The position numbers and the translations under genes were made by a program. A stretch of 64,000 nucleotides of DNA, from the NCBI RefSeq assembly GCF_003477525.1, contig NZ_QUDO01000002.1, positions 1 to 64,000 of the forward strand, read 5' to 3'. Of this stretch, positions 1 through 8,195 are shown piece after piece. Below the pieces are notes generated by a model, which was not told where the DNA came from, did not search any database, and saw only the letters and a program-made list of their open reading frames with translations. Positions within the stretch are counted from its first letter, which is position 1. Each line of letters begins with the position of its first letter. This DNA comes from Ruminococcus sp. AF41-9. GTDB taxonomy: Bacteria > Bacillota > Clostridia > Lachnospirales > Lachnospiraceae.

Positions 1-132
1 ATCTTTGCTTATACTATTAACAGTACCGTTAAAAGTTAGAAAGAAAATGAGCAAATCAAAAATCACGATAAAATTACTACTGATAAGTATATAAAGAAAA
101 TGCTTACTGATAAATTTTCCAAAATTACGCAT
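1..132 (-). CDS. Sensor histidine kinase, N-terminal fragment cut by window edge
   Basis: An open frame starts with ATG at 132, two bases after the stop of the response regulator gene, and stays open to position 1 (44 codons). The peptide begins MRNFGKFISKHFLYILISS and then turns strongly hydrophobic, as expected for the first membrane segment of a sensor kinase. The close coupling to an OmpR-type regulator makes a histidine kinase the natural reading. No catalytic motif is inside the window, so the identity rests on context. Confidence 0.6.
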   Translation of the reverse strand, partial: MRNFGKFISKHFLYILISSNFIVIFDLLIFFLTFNGTVNSISKD

Positions 133-134
133 TA

Positions 135-842
135 TTATAACCTGCTTTCCACATTTATTTTATACCCCAATCCTTTAACTGTTATTAGTGATATTGGCTT
201 TGAGGGATTAAGCTCAATTTTTTCTCTTATACGTCGAATATGAGCAAGGAGAGAATTTCCATATCCAAATGGGTTGTCGCCCCATACAGCTTCACAAAGA
301 GCGTCTATTGTCACAATATGACTAGCATTTCGTATAAGGGTTTCTAAAATATCATGCTCTTTTGCAGTAAGAGGTAAAACTTCATCATTCTTTATAACCT
401 GTGCATTAGCTAAATCAATTTTACAATCATGTAATTCTATAAGAGGACTATCTTCCTTATAACATCTGCGTAATACAGCATTTAGGCGATAGATAAGTTC
501 TTTGGGCATAAAGGGTTTTGTTATATAATCGTCAGCTCCTAACCCAAAACCAGAATATTTATCTTGTATATCATCTTTTGCAGTCAAAAATATTACTGGA
601 ATATTAGTGAAACTTCTTAGTGAGTCCATAAGTTCAAAGCCGTTTCCGTCTGGAAGCATAACATCTAATATAGCTATATCTGGTTTTTCCTGTTGGCAGA
701 TTTTCAAAGCTGATTTTACACAATCAGCAGTAACAATATTATAAAAATTTTCATCTTTTAATATGGTAATAAGCATACTTCTTAAACATTCTTCATCATC
801 AACTATCAATATTTTTTTTGATTTTAAGTATGTATCTTTCAT
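135..842 (-). CDS. OmpR-family response regulator (peptide-sensing type)
   Basis: A 235-residue two-domain regulator. The receiver shows the acidic pair D15/D16, phospho-acceptor D60 in ILDVMLPDG, the Thr of FLTAKDD and the Lys of TKPF. A winged-helix domain follows and ends with VKGLGYKI. It should be phosphorylated by the kinase that starts two bases downstream. It is divergent from the LanFEG-type ABC operon at 1004, with a shared control region that holds a direct repeat (921-940). This matches NisRK/CprRK-type lantibiotic or cationic-peptide sensing pairs. The ligand is not known; the peptide link is inferred from the neighbours. Confidence 0.9.
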   Translation of the reverse strand: MKDTYLKSKKILIVDDEECLRSMLITILKDENFYNIVTADCVKSALKICQQEKPDIAILDVMLPDGNGFELMDSLRSFTNIPVIFLTAKDDIQDKYSGFGLGADDYITKPFMPKELIYRLNAVLRRCYKEDSPLIELHDCKIDLANAQVIKNDEVLPLTAKEHDILETLIRNASHIVTIDALCEAVWGDNPFGYGNSLLAHIRRIREKIELNPSKPISLITVKGLGYKINVESRL

Positions 843-920
843 TTGTTTGTCACACTCTCTTTATCTTTTTTTTATCTTATTATAACATTCTGAAAAAAGT
901 TGAACAGTCATTTTCACATT

Positions 921-940
921 TGTAAGGTAAATGTAAGGTA
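921..940 (+). promoter_or_regulatory. Direct repeat, likely response-regulator binding site
   Basis: TGTAAGGTA occurs twice, at 921-929 and 932-940, with an 11-bp period, the one-turn tandem arrangement bound by OmpR-family dimers. It lies upstream of a TATA-rich -10-like stretch (about 970-978) and the ABC operon start at 1004, in the region shared with the divergent regulator gene. Binding by that regulator is an inference. Confidence 0.5.
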
Positions 941-1003
941 GAGAGAATGTTGCTGTAATGTCGGTGCTTTATATTATAGGTAACAAGAAAGGAGTTAAAA
1001 ATT

Positions 1004-1768
1004 ATGAAAAACATGATTGAAACTAAAAATTTGACAAAAACATACAAAGAGTTTATTGCAGTAGACCACGTATCTTTACACATTAAGAAAGGTAGTATTT
1101 ACGGTTTTCTCGGTCCAAATGGTGCTGGGAAATCTACGACTATGAAAATGCTTTTGGGTTTGACTGCACCAACTGATGGAAAATTTCAAATTGATAACAT
1201 GACTTTTCCAAATGACCGTGTCCAAATTTTGAAAAATGTCGGTTCATTTATTGAGTCCCCATCATTTTATCCAAATTTAACAGGTAGAGAAAATCTTGAT
1301 ATTATTCGTAGAATTTTAGGACTTCCAGCGACTAGCGTTGATGAAGCATTAGAATTAGTAGGATTATCTGAGTTTGGTAATCGCTTGGCAAAAAAATATT
1401 CTTTGGGAATGAAACAGCGTTTAGGTCTTGCTTCTGCTTTGCTTGGCGAACCACCAGTTTTAATTTTAGATGAACCAACAAACGGCTTAGACCCAGCAGG
1501 TATCCATGAAATTCGCACCCTTATTAAATCACTTCCAAAAAGATATGACTGTACGGTTCTGATTTCATCACATATGTTATCAGAAATTGAGTTACTAGCT
1601 GACGACATTGGTATTTTAAATCACGGAAAATTACTATTTGAAGGAAGTCTTGATGATTTGAAATTGACGGCACATCAAGCTGGTTTTGAAAATGATAATT
1701 TAGAAGAAATGTTTTTAGCTATGATTGATGAGGATAACGCCAACAGAAAGCAGAGGTTAAAATTATGA
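1004..1768 (+). CDS. LanF-type ABC transporter ATP-binding protein
   Basis: A 254-residue ABC ATPase of the lantibiotic-protection (LanF/CprA-like) group. Visible motifs are Walker A GPNGAGKST (residues 37-45), signature YSLGMKQRLGLAS, Walker B VLILDEPTNGLD and the switch His in LISSHM. A Shine-Dalgarno AAAGGAG lies 9 bases before the ATG. Its stop overlaps the next start (ATGA), and two permeases follow, giving a LanFEG layout. Such transporters expel lantibiotics or related peptides from the membrane; the actual substrate cannot be read from sequence. Confidence 0.9.
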   Translation: MKNMIETKNLTKTYKEFIAVDHVSLHIKKGSIYGFLGPNGAGKSTTMKMLLGLTAPTDGKFQIDNMTFPNDRVQILKNVGSFIESPSFYPNLTGRENLDIIRRILGLPATSVDEALELVGLSEFGNRLAKKYSLGMKQRLGLASALLGEPPVLILDEPTNGLDPAGIHEIRTLIKSLPKRYDCTVLISSHMLSEIELLADDIGILNHGKLLFEGSLDDLKLTAHQAGFENDNLEEMFLAMIDEDNANRKQRLKL

Positions 1769-2490
1769 GAAATTTAACCGTAGAATTAAAAAAATGTAAA
1801 CGTACTGGGATATTAGAAGTGTTACCGATTGTTGGACTTCTTGGTGCATTATATGCTTTTGCAAATTTTATAGTTCGTAAAGAAGTTTTGTTAAATTTAC
1901 CACTTCCACCTATGGACGTTTTGTTGACACAGCTTTACGGAATGATTATGGTTCTTAATATGTTTGGCATTATCGTAGCAACAACTTTAACATATAATAT
2001 GGAGTTTCAAGGAAATGCAATTAAAAAGATGTATATGCTTCCTTTTGAAACATCATCTATTTTCAAAAATAAATTTTACATATTATTTGTTTTGCTTGCT
2101 TTTTGTATCGTCTTGCAAAACGGAGCATTGTGTATTATTGGAAATATCTTTTTACCCAATGGAACTTTTGAGTTACTAACACTTGTCAAATATACAGGAT
2201 ATTGCTTTGTATCATCTTTACCTGTATTGGCATTTATGCTCTTGGTGTCATCACGATGTGAAAATATATGGTTTACATTAGGTATTGGAGTAGCAGGTTT
2301 TTTTAGCGGTATGGCAATGTCACTTTCAGATATGTCCCTATTTCTTATCAATCCATTTGTACTAATGATGAAACCTGCGGTGGCTTCTACGGCAAGTATT
2401 GATATGAATGTTTTAATTTTAGGGTTTGTTGAAACAATCATATTCTTCGTAATTGGCTGGTATCTTGGTAAAATAAAACATTATGAATAA
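1765..2490 (+). CDS. LanE-type ABC transporter permease
   Basis: A 241-residue membrane protein with about six hydrophobic segments and no enzyme motifs, translationally coupled to the ATPase through a 4-base overlap. Size, position between an ABC ATPase and a second permease, and the cytoplasmic Lys-rich start (TVELKKCKRTGI) fit LanE/ABC-2-type immunity permeases. With the 2504-3268 protein it should form the membrane channel of the peptide-efflux pump. The family is assigned by architecture and context. Confidence 0.82.
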   Translation: MRNLTVELKKCKRTGILEVLPIVGLLGALYAFANFIVRKEVLLNLPLPPMDVLLTQLYGMIMVLNMFGIIVATTLTYNMEFQGNAIKKMYMLPFETSSIFKNKFYILFVLLAFCIVLQNGALCIIGNIFLPNGTFELLTLVKYTGYCFVSSLPVLAFMLLVSSRCENIWFTLGIGVAGFFSGMAMSLSDMSLFLINPFVLMMKPAVASTASIDMNVLILGFVETIIFFVIGWYLGKIKHYE

Positions 2491-2503
2491 AGGAGGAAAT
2501 AGT

Positions 2504-3268
2504 ATGTCAATCATTGAATTGATAAAAATAGAATTTATGAAAGTAAAAAGGTCTATGATTTTACCTTTACTTTTAATTCCGCCTATCTTAGTTGTAGTTT
2601 CTGGCGTATCTAGTATTAGTATGTATATGACGCCAGAATATACAGACGCTTGGTCGGCAATGTTCATTCAAAGTGCATTACTTTTTGGATATTATTTACT
2701 TCCATTCTCAATGGTAGTTGTTTGTGTTATGATTGCCAACAGAGAAATAAAGAATAATGGCATATTAAAAATGCTTGCTTTGCCCGTTAGTAAAGGAAAA
2801 CTTGCATTGACAAAGTTCTTGGTATTATTGAGCTTTTTAGCAATTGAGTTGTTTATCTTTTTCAGTTCATTCATTATTGCAGGCGTTATCGCTACTAAAA
2901 TAATGAATGTAACAGAAACTATTCCTGTTTTTTATTTATTAACGTGGACAGTAAAACTATTTGCGACAATGGTTCCAGCTATTTCTTGTATGTGGGCAAT
3001 TACCATACTATTTGAAAAACCACTATTATCCATGGGATTAAATTTATTCTTGATAATTCCCGGTGTTTTAGTTGCTAATACGCCTTTATGGTTAGTGTAC
3101 CCTTATTGTTATAGCGGTTATGTAGTATCAGACGCATTACATACTGTAACAACGGCAGGTATAGGAAGTACAATATCACTATTTCCGTTTATCCCGTGTG
3201 CTGTAATCATATCAGCACTTGCACTATGTGTTTCTATTAAATGCTTTGGAAGAAAAGAAATGAGGTAA
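2504..3268 (+). CDS. LanG-type ABC transporter permease
   Basis: A second six-segment permease, 254 residues from the ATG at 2504. That start is preferred over an in-frame ATG at 2483 because AGGAGG lies at 2491-2496, eight bases before it, and the 2483 start would overlap the upstream gene. The N terminus SIIELIKIEFMKVKRS is the usual cytoplasmic lead of ABC-2 immunity permeases. It completes the LanFEG set with the ATPase at 1004 and the permease at 1765. Confidence 0.85.
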   Translation: MSIIELIKIEFMKVKRSMILPLLLIPPILVVVSGVSSISMYMTPEYTDAWSAMFIQSALLFGYYLLPFSMVVVCVMIANREIKNNGILKMLALPVSKGKLALTKFLVLLSFLAIELFIFFSSFIIAGVIATKIMNVTETIPVFYLLTWTVKLFATMVPAISCMWAITILFEKPLLSMGLNLFLIIPGVLVANTPLWLVYPYCYSGYVVSDALHTVTTAGIGSTISLFPFIPCAVIISALALCVSIKCFGRKEMR

Positions 3269-3274
3269 TATAAA

Positions 3275-3559
3275 ATGAAAAAAAATAAATTAAGCGTTGT
3301 TGCATTAGTCATTTCGCTGTTACCATTTATCACATTATTGTTTTCTCTTTTTACAGAAGAAATTACAGGAGGACTTCAAACGGGGTTGATTGCATTAAAT
3401 GTGATTTCAATATTGTCTGGCTTTAGTCTTTCGATTTCGGTAGTAAAAAATCCCAAACGTCGAGATGTATTTTCAATTGTTGCTTTATGTATTTGTGCTT
3501 TTTGGGGGTTACTTATTGTTGGTATTCTAACTTTTGGCTTAATATCCACTTTTATGTAA
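3275..3559 (+). CDS. Small membrane protein of the LanFEG operon
   Basis: A 94-residue protein with three predicted membrane spans (about residues 7-25, 35-57 and 68-92) and basic loops (MKKNK, KNPKRRD). It starts six bases after the LanG-type permease, preceded by GAGGTAA, so it should be co-transcribed. No family was recognised. Small proteins with DUF4190-like hydrophobic patterns are common companions of transport operons, but a role in peptide resistance here is only suggested by position. Confidence 0.7.
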   Translation: MKKNKLSVVALVISLLPFITLLFSLFTEEITGGLQTGLIALNVISILSGFSLSISVVKNPKRRDVFSIVALCICAFWGLLIVGILTFGLISTFM

Positions 3560-3568
3560 GAGGTGTTT

Positions 3569-3919
3569 ATGAAAAATATACTGATTATAGAAGACTCGCT
3601 TACTTATAGGGAAATATTATGTAAGGCTCTTAAAGATAAAGGATATAAAGTCAAAGGTGTTGGTTCGGTAAAATCTGCTCTGGAAGAAATTAAAAAAGAT
3701 ACTTATGATTTCATTTGCGCCGATTATAATCTCCCAGACGATACAGGTACGGCATTACTTCAGCATGAACTTACAAAAAATATACCAATCTGTATAATGA
3801 CAGCTTCTGTGGATAGACACCTATTTAGTATGGCAAAGGCATTAGGAGCAGTTGAATGTTTTGATAAAGCAGTATTTGGTTTTATAGATGATTTATGTAA
3901 CTGTATAGAAAATCAATAA
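3569..3919 (+). CDS. Stand-alone receiver-domain protein
   Basis: A 116-residue single receiver domain with no output domain. It has the acidic pair in IIEDSLTY, the phospho-acceptor Asp in FICADYNLPDD, the Ser/Thr of IMTAS and the Lys of CFDKAVF. The ATG at 3569 is chosen over a GTG at 3563 because AAGAGG (3558-3563) is then correctly spaced. It lies at the end of the LanFEG operon, so it may act as a phosphate sink or allosteric partner for the kinase at the left edge; that is inference. Confidence 0.78.
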   Translation: MKNILIIEDSLTYREILCKALKDKGYKVKGVGSVKSALEEIKKDTYDFICADYNLPDDTGTALLQHELTKNIPICIMTASVDRHLFSMAKALGAVECFDKAVFGFIDDLCNCIENQ

Positions 3920-4027
3920 CACATTGAGAATTGTAAATACTACTTGAAGATAAAGATTGTAAGTTAGCATTATGACATTTATATATATCGGTAACTGACA
4001 TTAATATTGAAAAGGAGTATGAATATT

Positions 4028-4252
4028 ATGATAGGTCTTAAAAAACGAGATATTAAAAAAGCATTGAAAGCAGGTGCAAAAGCTGGCGGTGTTTCATTGG
4101 CTGATGTACGAGCTGATATTGAAGCGACGATTGATGAAGCTATGAATAGTCCAGACCCAGAGGTGCAGGCAAATTTCAAAAAGTATTTTGGTAATAAACG
4201 CCCTACCCCAGAAGAATATATTTACAAGATTACCAAAAAGACAAAGATTTGA
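4028..4252 (+). CDS. Small protein with SPDPEVQ...RPTPEEYI signature
   Basis: A 74-residue soluble basic protein. The ATG at 4028 is used because AGGAG (4013-4017) is ten bases upstream, whereas the ATG at 4019 touches it. The first half is a Lys/Ala-rich helical stretch and the second half carries [14 protein letters not shown] and [12 protein letters not shown] clearly related protein lies in the other mobile element of this window (61578-61790, NPDPAVQEKWKKM, RPTPEEVI). Function is unknown. Confidence 0.7.
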   Translation: MIGLKKRDIKKALKAGAKAGGVSLADVRADIEATIDEAMNSPDPEVQANFKKYFGNKRPTPEEYIYKITKKTKI

Positions 4253-4294
4253 AAAAAGGCTTGCTCCATACATATTGTATGATCTGCAAGCCTT
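4250..4294 (-). terminator. Rho-independent terminator after the sensor kinase gene
   Basis: AAGGCTTGC (4256-4264) pairs with GCAAGCCTT (4286-4294). Read on the minus strand the stem is followed by a run of six T. It ends the kinase transcript (4298-5590) and may also slow plus-strand transcription from the convergent operon. Confidence 0.8.
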
Positions 4295-4297
4295 AAT

Positions 4298-5590
4298 CTA
4301 TTTCAGAGGAAATTTAACAGTAAAGGTAGCACCGCCACCAACAGTATCATTAATAGTGATAGTACCGTTCAGCATTTGGGTTAATTCTTTGGCGATACTT
4401 AGTCCCAGTCCAAAATTCGCTTTGTTAGCATGGGACTTGTCGCCACTATAAAATCGGTCAAAGATATACTGCTTATCTTCATCAGAAATGCCTTGCCCGT
4501 GGTCTACCACAGAAAAAGCAATATTCTTTTCGGTGGCGATTACTTCTATCTCTATCAAAGAATTATTCTTGGAATGTTGAATGGCATTATCCATAAAGAT
4601 ACACAAGATTTGAAATAATCGGTCTTTGTCGGTAAGCATGGCAGGATAACTTTCCTCGGATAAATGCAGTTTTAGTTCTAAATTCTGCTTCATGCAGACG
4701 GGTTCGTATGTTTCATATAACGTAATGAGCAAGGTATCTACATTGATTGTACTTTTATGCAATGTCCATGTTTTAGCGTCGGAAGAAGCCAGAAGCAACA
4801 TATCTTTGACTAAACGGGATAACCGCATACATTCAAAATCTATGGTCTGTAAGGCTTGCTTTGCCTGCTCGTTTAAGGAAACATCATCAAGAAGCATATC
4901 CGTGTTGGAAATCATAACAGCTAGTGGAGATTTTAATTCATGGGAAGCTGTTGCAACAAAATCTTTTTGGCTTTGCAATATTCGTTCTGTTGGGGCAAAA
5001 GACTTTTTCAGCAGATAACGGGTTAGTATGATAACAACGATACAAGCCAAAAGCCAGATAAGAAGATATATCGGTAATGTCTTTTGTAAAATATCCGTTA
5101 AGTTGGCTGTCTGATAAAGAAAAGTCCCATGATATACGGTATCATTTGCTGTCATAATTGTAGCAGGAATAACAAAATAAGTATCGTGATGTTTTCCTTT
5201 TATTTCCAGAAAACCGCCTTGTGAAGTTGTGGTGCTTTCTGTTTGTGATAATGGCTGTGTAGAAATCTGTTTTTCTACATCATGCAACAGCTTGTCCGCA
5301 GAAGTTGGAAATGGAAAATCACTTTGATAAATGGTATTCCCTTTTGTATCGCTAATCAAGGAAAAAATATGATAACTTTCTTCGTAGGCTTTGAGTGCTT
5401 TATCCATATCCGAAGAAGCACTTTCCACTTGATAAATCAGCAAGGTTGTTAATCTTTGAAATAAGGTACTTTCGTTGATTTTCTCCGTATAAACCGTATT
5501 CGCAACAACAAAGGAAATCACAAGGGTAATAATCAGCATAACAGAACTTGCAAACAGAATATGAAGTTTTCGGTATAAGTTATTTAACAT
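4298..5590 (-). CDS. Sensor histidine kinase
   Basis: A 430-residue membrane kinase. Two membrane spans (about residues 12-32 and 175-197) bracket an extracytoplasmic sensor of about 140 residues. They are followed by the phospho-accepting H box ATASHELKSPLAVM, N box MDNAIQHSKNN, G1 VVDHGQGIS and G2 FGLGLSIAKEL. It overlaps the end of the upstream response regulator gene by 7 bases, so the two form one pair. That regulator is frameshifted, so the kinase may lack its partner. It neighbours a lipoprotein and an FtsX-type ABC system, as in antimicrobial-peptide detoxification modules. Confidence 0.93.
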   Translation of the reverse strand: MLNNLYRKLHILFASSVMLIITLVISFVVANTVYTEKINESTLFQRLTTLLIYQVESASSDMDKALKAYEESYHIFSLISDTKGNTIYQSDFPFPTSADKLLHDVEKQISTQPLSQTESTTTSQGGFLEIKGKHHDTYFVIPATIMTANDTVYHGTFLYQTANLTDILQKTLPIYLLIWLLACIVVIILTRYLLKKSFAPTERILQSQKDFVATASHELKSPLAVMISNTDMLLDDVSLNEQAKQALQTIDFECMRLSRLVKDMLLLASSDAKTWTLHKSTINVDTLLITLYETYEPVCMKQNLELKLHLSEESYPAMLTDKDRLFQILCIFMDNAIQHSKNNSLIEIEVIATEKNIAFSVVDHGQGISDEDKQYIFDRFYSGDKSHANKANFGLGLSIAKELTQMLNGTITINDTVGGGATFTVKFPLK

Positions 5591-6269
5591 GTTTCTTTCT
5601 CCAGTTTGTACCCTGCACCGTAGACCGTTGTTATTTTACAGGAACTTTTTAACTCCTTTAGACGTTTTCGCAGAAAAGAAATGTAGCTGTCTACATTGCC
5701 AGTTTCTACTTCGGAAGAACTACCCCAGATTTTAAGGATTAGCTGTTCACGGGAAAATAGTGTTTCTGGGTTCTGCATAAATACAAAAGTCAACTCGGTT
5801 TCTTTTGAAGTTAATAAAAGAGAATTATTTGGTGTGGATAAGGTTCTGCTGTCTTTATCGAAAGTTAAATCTCCATATTGTAATTTGGGAGATAATTGGA
5901 TATTGGCAGGTCGCCTTGTCAACGCCCGAACCCTTGCAAGCAATTCTTTGATATGAAATGGTTTTACTAAGTAATCATCAGCACCACCGTCTAAACCCTC
6001 AACCCGATTATCAAGGTACTCATGGCAGTAATGATAAGGATAGGGATAGATATTCCTTTTTTACGCATAGATTTTATGATTGTTAAACCGTCAATAATCG
6101 GTAACATACGGTCTACAATGGCAAGGTCATAAGCATAGTCTGTATTTAAGGCATACAGCATAGCAGTTTCCCCGTCATTGCAACAATCAACCATATAGTT
6201 TTCTTTTTCCAGCGAAATTTTTATATTTTTACATAACTCTAAATCATCTTCCAGAAGAAGTATTTTCAT
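5584..6269 (-). pseudogene. OmpR-family response regulator, frameshifted in the receiver domain
   Basis: The N-terminal part (6269 down to 5991) encodes a receiver with EDD and DRMLP. The C-terminal part (5943 down to 5584) encodes the winged helix ending VYGAGYKLEKE. Between them the frame breaks near 6011-6013. Restoring one base (a CC where a single C is present on the plus strand) gives STLDNRVEGLDGGADDY and then LVKPFHIKELLARV, a perfect receiver C terminus, with a total of 228 residues. It may be a real lesion or a sequencing error; either way one base separates it from an intact gene. Confidence 0.88.
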
Positions 6270-6462
6270 AATGTATCAATCCTTTTCTATATATCATCTT
6301 GGACATTAGCAGTCCAAGAAGCTTTAATTATAGACAGTATAACAGAAAAGTCTGTAAAAATCCTCTAAAAAATGATGATGATTTTCTTGCTTTTTTACAG
6401 GATTTTTAGAATGGTTTGCTTTTACAATAGTGGCATATCGAATAAGAAAGGTGGAATACAAA

Positions 6463-6957
6463 ATGAAAAAAACAAACATCAGTAAATTTGTAGCAGTTGG
6501 ATTATGTATCTGTGCATTGACGGGGTGTGGTGCAAGTCCAGATGAGAAGCCAGATACGTCTAATCCTATTGTCAATTCTAATACGAATGAAGAAAATGCA
6601 AATGGTTCTTCAGAAAATAAAGAAAACGACATATTAGAGTCTGCTAATTTGATAGGAAGTGTTTTGGAATTTACAGACAATGGTTGTTCCGTAAGTCAAG
6701 CAAAAGAAATTGAGGGGGGAGCTGGGATAAAATCGGAAGCAGCGGGATTGGAAAATAAAGACAATGCTGTTTCTGTAACCTATAACCCAGATTGTGAATT
6801 TGTCATTGCCACAGTAAATGCACAGTCTGGTGTTAGAAATGTAACAACGGGTTCTATATCCGATGTAAAGAAACAATCAAATGTATATCTTTATGGAGAG
6901 TTTGCAGACACAAGTCATTTCAATGCAACAAAGGTTGTCATAGCCTGTTGGGAATAG
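6463..6957 (+). CDS. Putative lipoprotein of the ABC/two-component module
   Basis: A 164-residue protein from the ATG at 6463, with AAAGGTGG eight bases upstream. A lipobox ALTGC at residues 18-22 predicts lipid attachment at Cys22. It continues with an Asn/Glu/Ser-rich linker and a small beta-rich domain (residues about 65-164) with a CSV...PDC cysteine pair. It ends 11 bases before the first FtsX-type permease, so it is likely an extracytoplasmic accessory of that transporter. No family was recognised. Confidence 0.72.
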   Translation: MKKTNISKFVAVGLCICALTGCGASPDEKPDTSNPIVNSNTNEENANGSSENKENDILESANLIGSVLEFTDNGCSVSQAKEIEGGAGIKSEAAGLENKDNAVSVTYNPDCEFVIATVNAQSGVRNVTTGSISDVKKQSNVYLYGEFADTSHFNATKVVIACWE

Positions 6958-6968
6958 AGGTGTGAAGT

Positions 6969-8192
6969 ATGAAGTTTTATCAACTTGGTTTTCGCTATTT
7001 ACAGCGAAAAAAAGGAAAAACCATTCTTCTGTTGATTGTTTTGATACTTGTAAACAGTATGATTTTAGGTACAAGCATGATTTTAAGGACTACAAATGAG
7101 TCCAAACAAGCCATGCAGGAAAAGACAAACTCTAAGATTCTAGCTGAAATTACAAGTAAGGACAGCAAGATAACCGAGAATGAAGCAAACAAGATTGAAA
7201 CGTTGGAAGATGTTTCAGCTATCAACCGTATCGGCAGACAAGAGGTATTTCCGAATAATTTTGCTCCCGTTACTCTCAATACCTCTACGAATGAGGAAAA
7301 TTTGAAAATAGCGTTGCTATCCTATGATGATTTGGAAAAGGACAGCCCTTTTTCAGAAATGCAGTACCGCTTATCTTCTGGCGATTATATCAAACATGAG
7401 AAAAAAGGTGCTGTTATCAATGCGAACCTTGCAAATCAAAATGGGCTAAAAGTTGGAGATACGATTGAACTAAGTACAGAAAACGGAACAAAAGTATCTG
7501 TTCAGATTATTGGGATTTTCAAGTCCGCAGGAAATGTGGAAAAAGACCAGCCGTCAGAAACTACCGCAGTCAATCGAATAGAAAATCAAGTCTTTATTGA
7601 CAACAGCACTTATAAAGAATTGTTAAAAGAACCTGCATTTGAAAAAATCTGCATTTACTCAAAAAGACCAGAAAATTTAGATGTGCTGGAAACCAGTCTG
7701 CAAAAAATATTTGGAAATGACATAGCACTTAGCACGTCTGATACCCTTTATCAACAGATGTCTGCTCCATTAGAGCAAATCAGCAAGGTGGCAAACCTTA
7801 TGCTGATACTTACCTTGATAACTGGTACTGTCGTTGTTTCCCTGCTGTTATGTATGTGGATGAGGACAAGACAAAAGGAAGTGGCAATCTTTATGAGCCT
7901 AGGTAAAGCAAAAAGTGAAATTTTCCTGCAAACTTTATTAGAAGCAGGCAGTGTATTTACGCTTTCGGTTTTAGGAGCAACAGCGATTGGTAAATTGTTC
8001 TCTGGTGTTTTGCAAAACGTCATTACTGGTTCAGAAACAGTAACAGAAAATCTGAAAGTGGTTTTGCAGATACAAGATATTGGAATGTTGTTCCTTTTAG
8101 GCGGTGCAGTTATTTTGGTGGCATTGTGTTGCTCCATTCTTCCCATATTACGGGCAAACCCAAAAGATATATTAGCAAAAATGGAGGGATAG
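6969..8192 (+). CDS. FtsX/MacB-type ABC permease (first of pair)
   Basis: A 407-residue permease. One membrane span near residues 16-36 is followed by a MacB-like extracytoplasmic domain of about 220 residues and three C-terminal spans. The C terminus ILPILRANPKDILAKMEG is the usual FtsX-family ending. It lies three bases before a second permease and upstream of an ATPase, giving a three-gene mechanotransmission-type transporter. Such systems often give resistance to membrane-active peptides; the substrate here is not known. Confidence 0.88.
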   Translation: MKFYQLGFRYLQRKKGKTILLLIVLILVNSMILGTSMILRTTNESKQAMQEKTNSKILAEITSKDSKITENEANKIETLEDVSAINRIGRQEVFPNNFAPVTLNTSTNEENLKIALLSYDDLEKDSPFSEMQYRLSSGDYIKHEKKGAVINANLANQNGLKVGDTIELSTENGTKVSVQIIGIFKSAGNVEKDQPSETTAVNRIENQVFIDNSTYKELLKEPAFEKICIYSKRPENLDVLETSLQKIFGNDIALSTSDTLYQQMSAPLEQISKVANLMLILTLITGTVVVSLLLCMWMRTRQKEVAIFMSLGKAKSEIFLQTLLEAGSVFTLSVLGATAIGKLFSGVLQNVITGSETVTENLKVVLQIQDIGMLFLLGGAVILVALCCSILPILRANPKDILAKMEG

Positions 8193-8195
8193 TAC

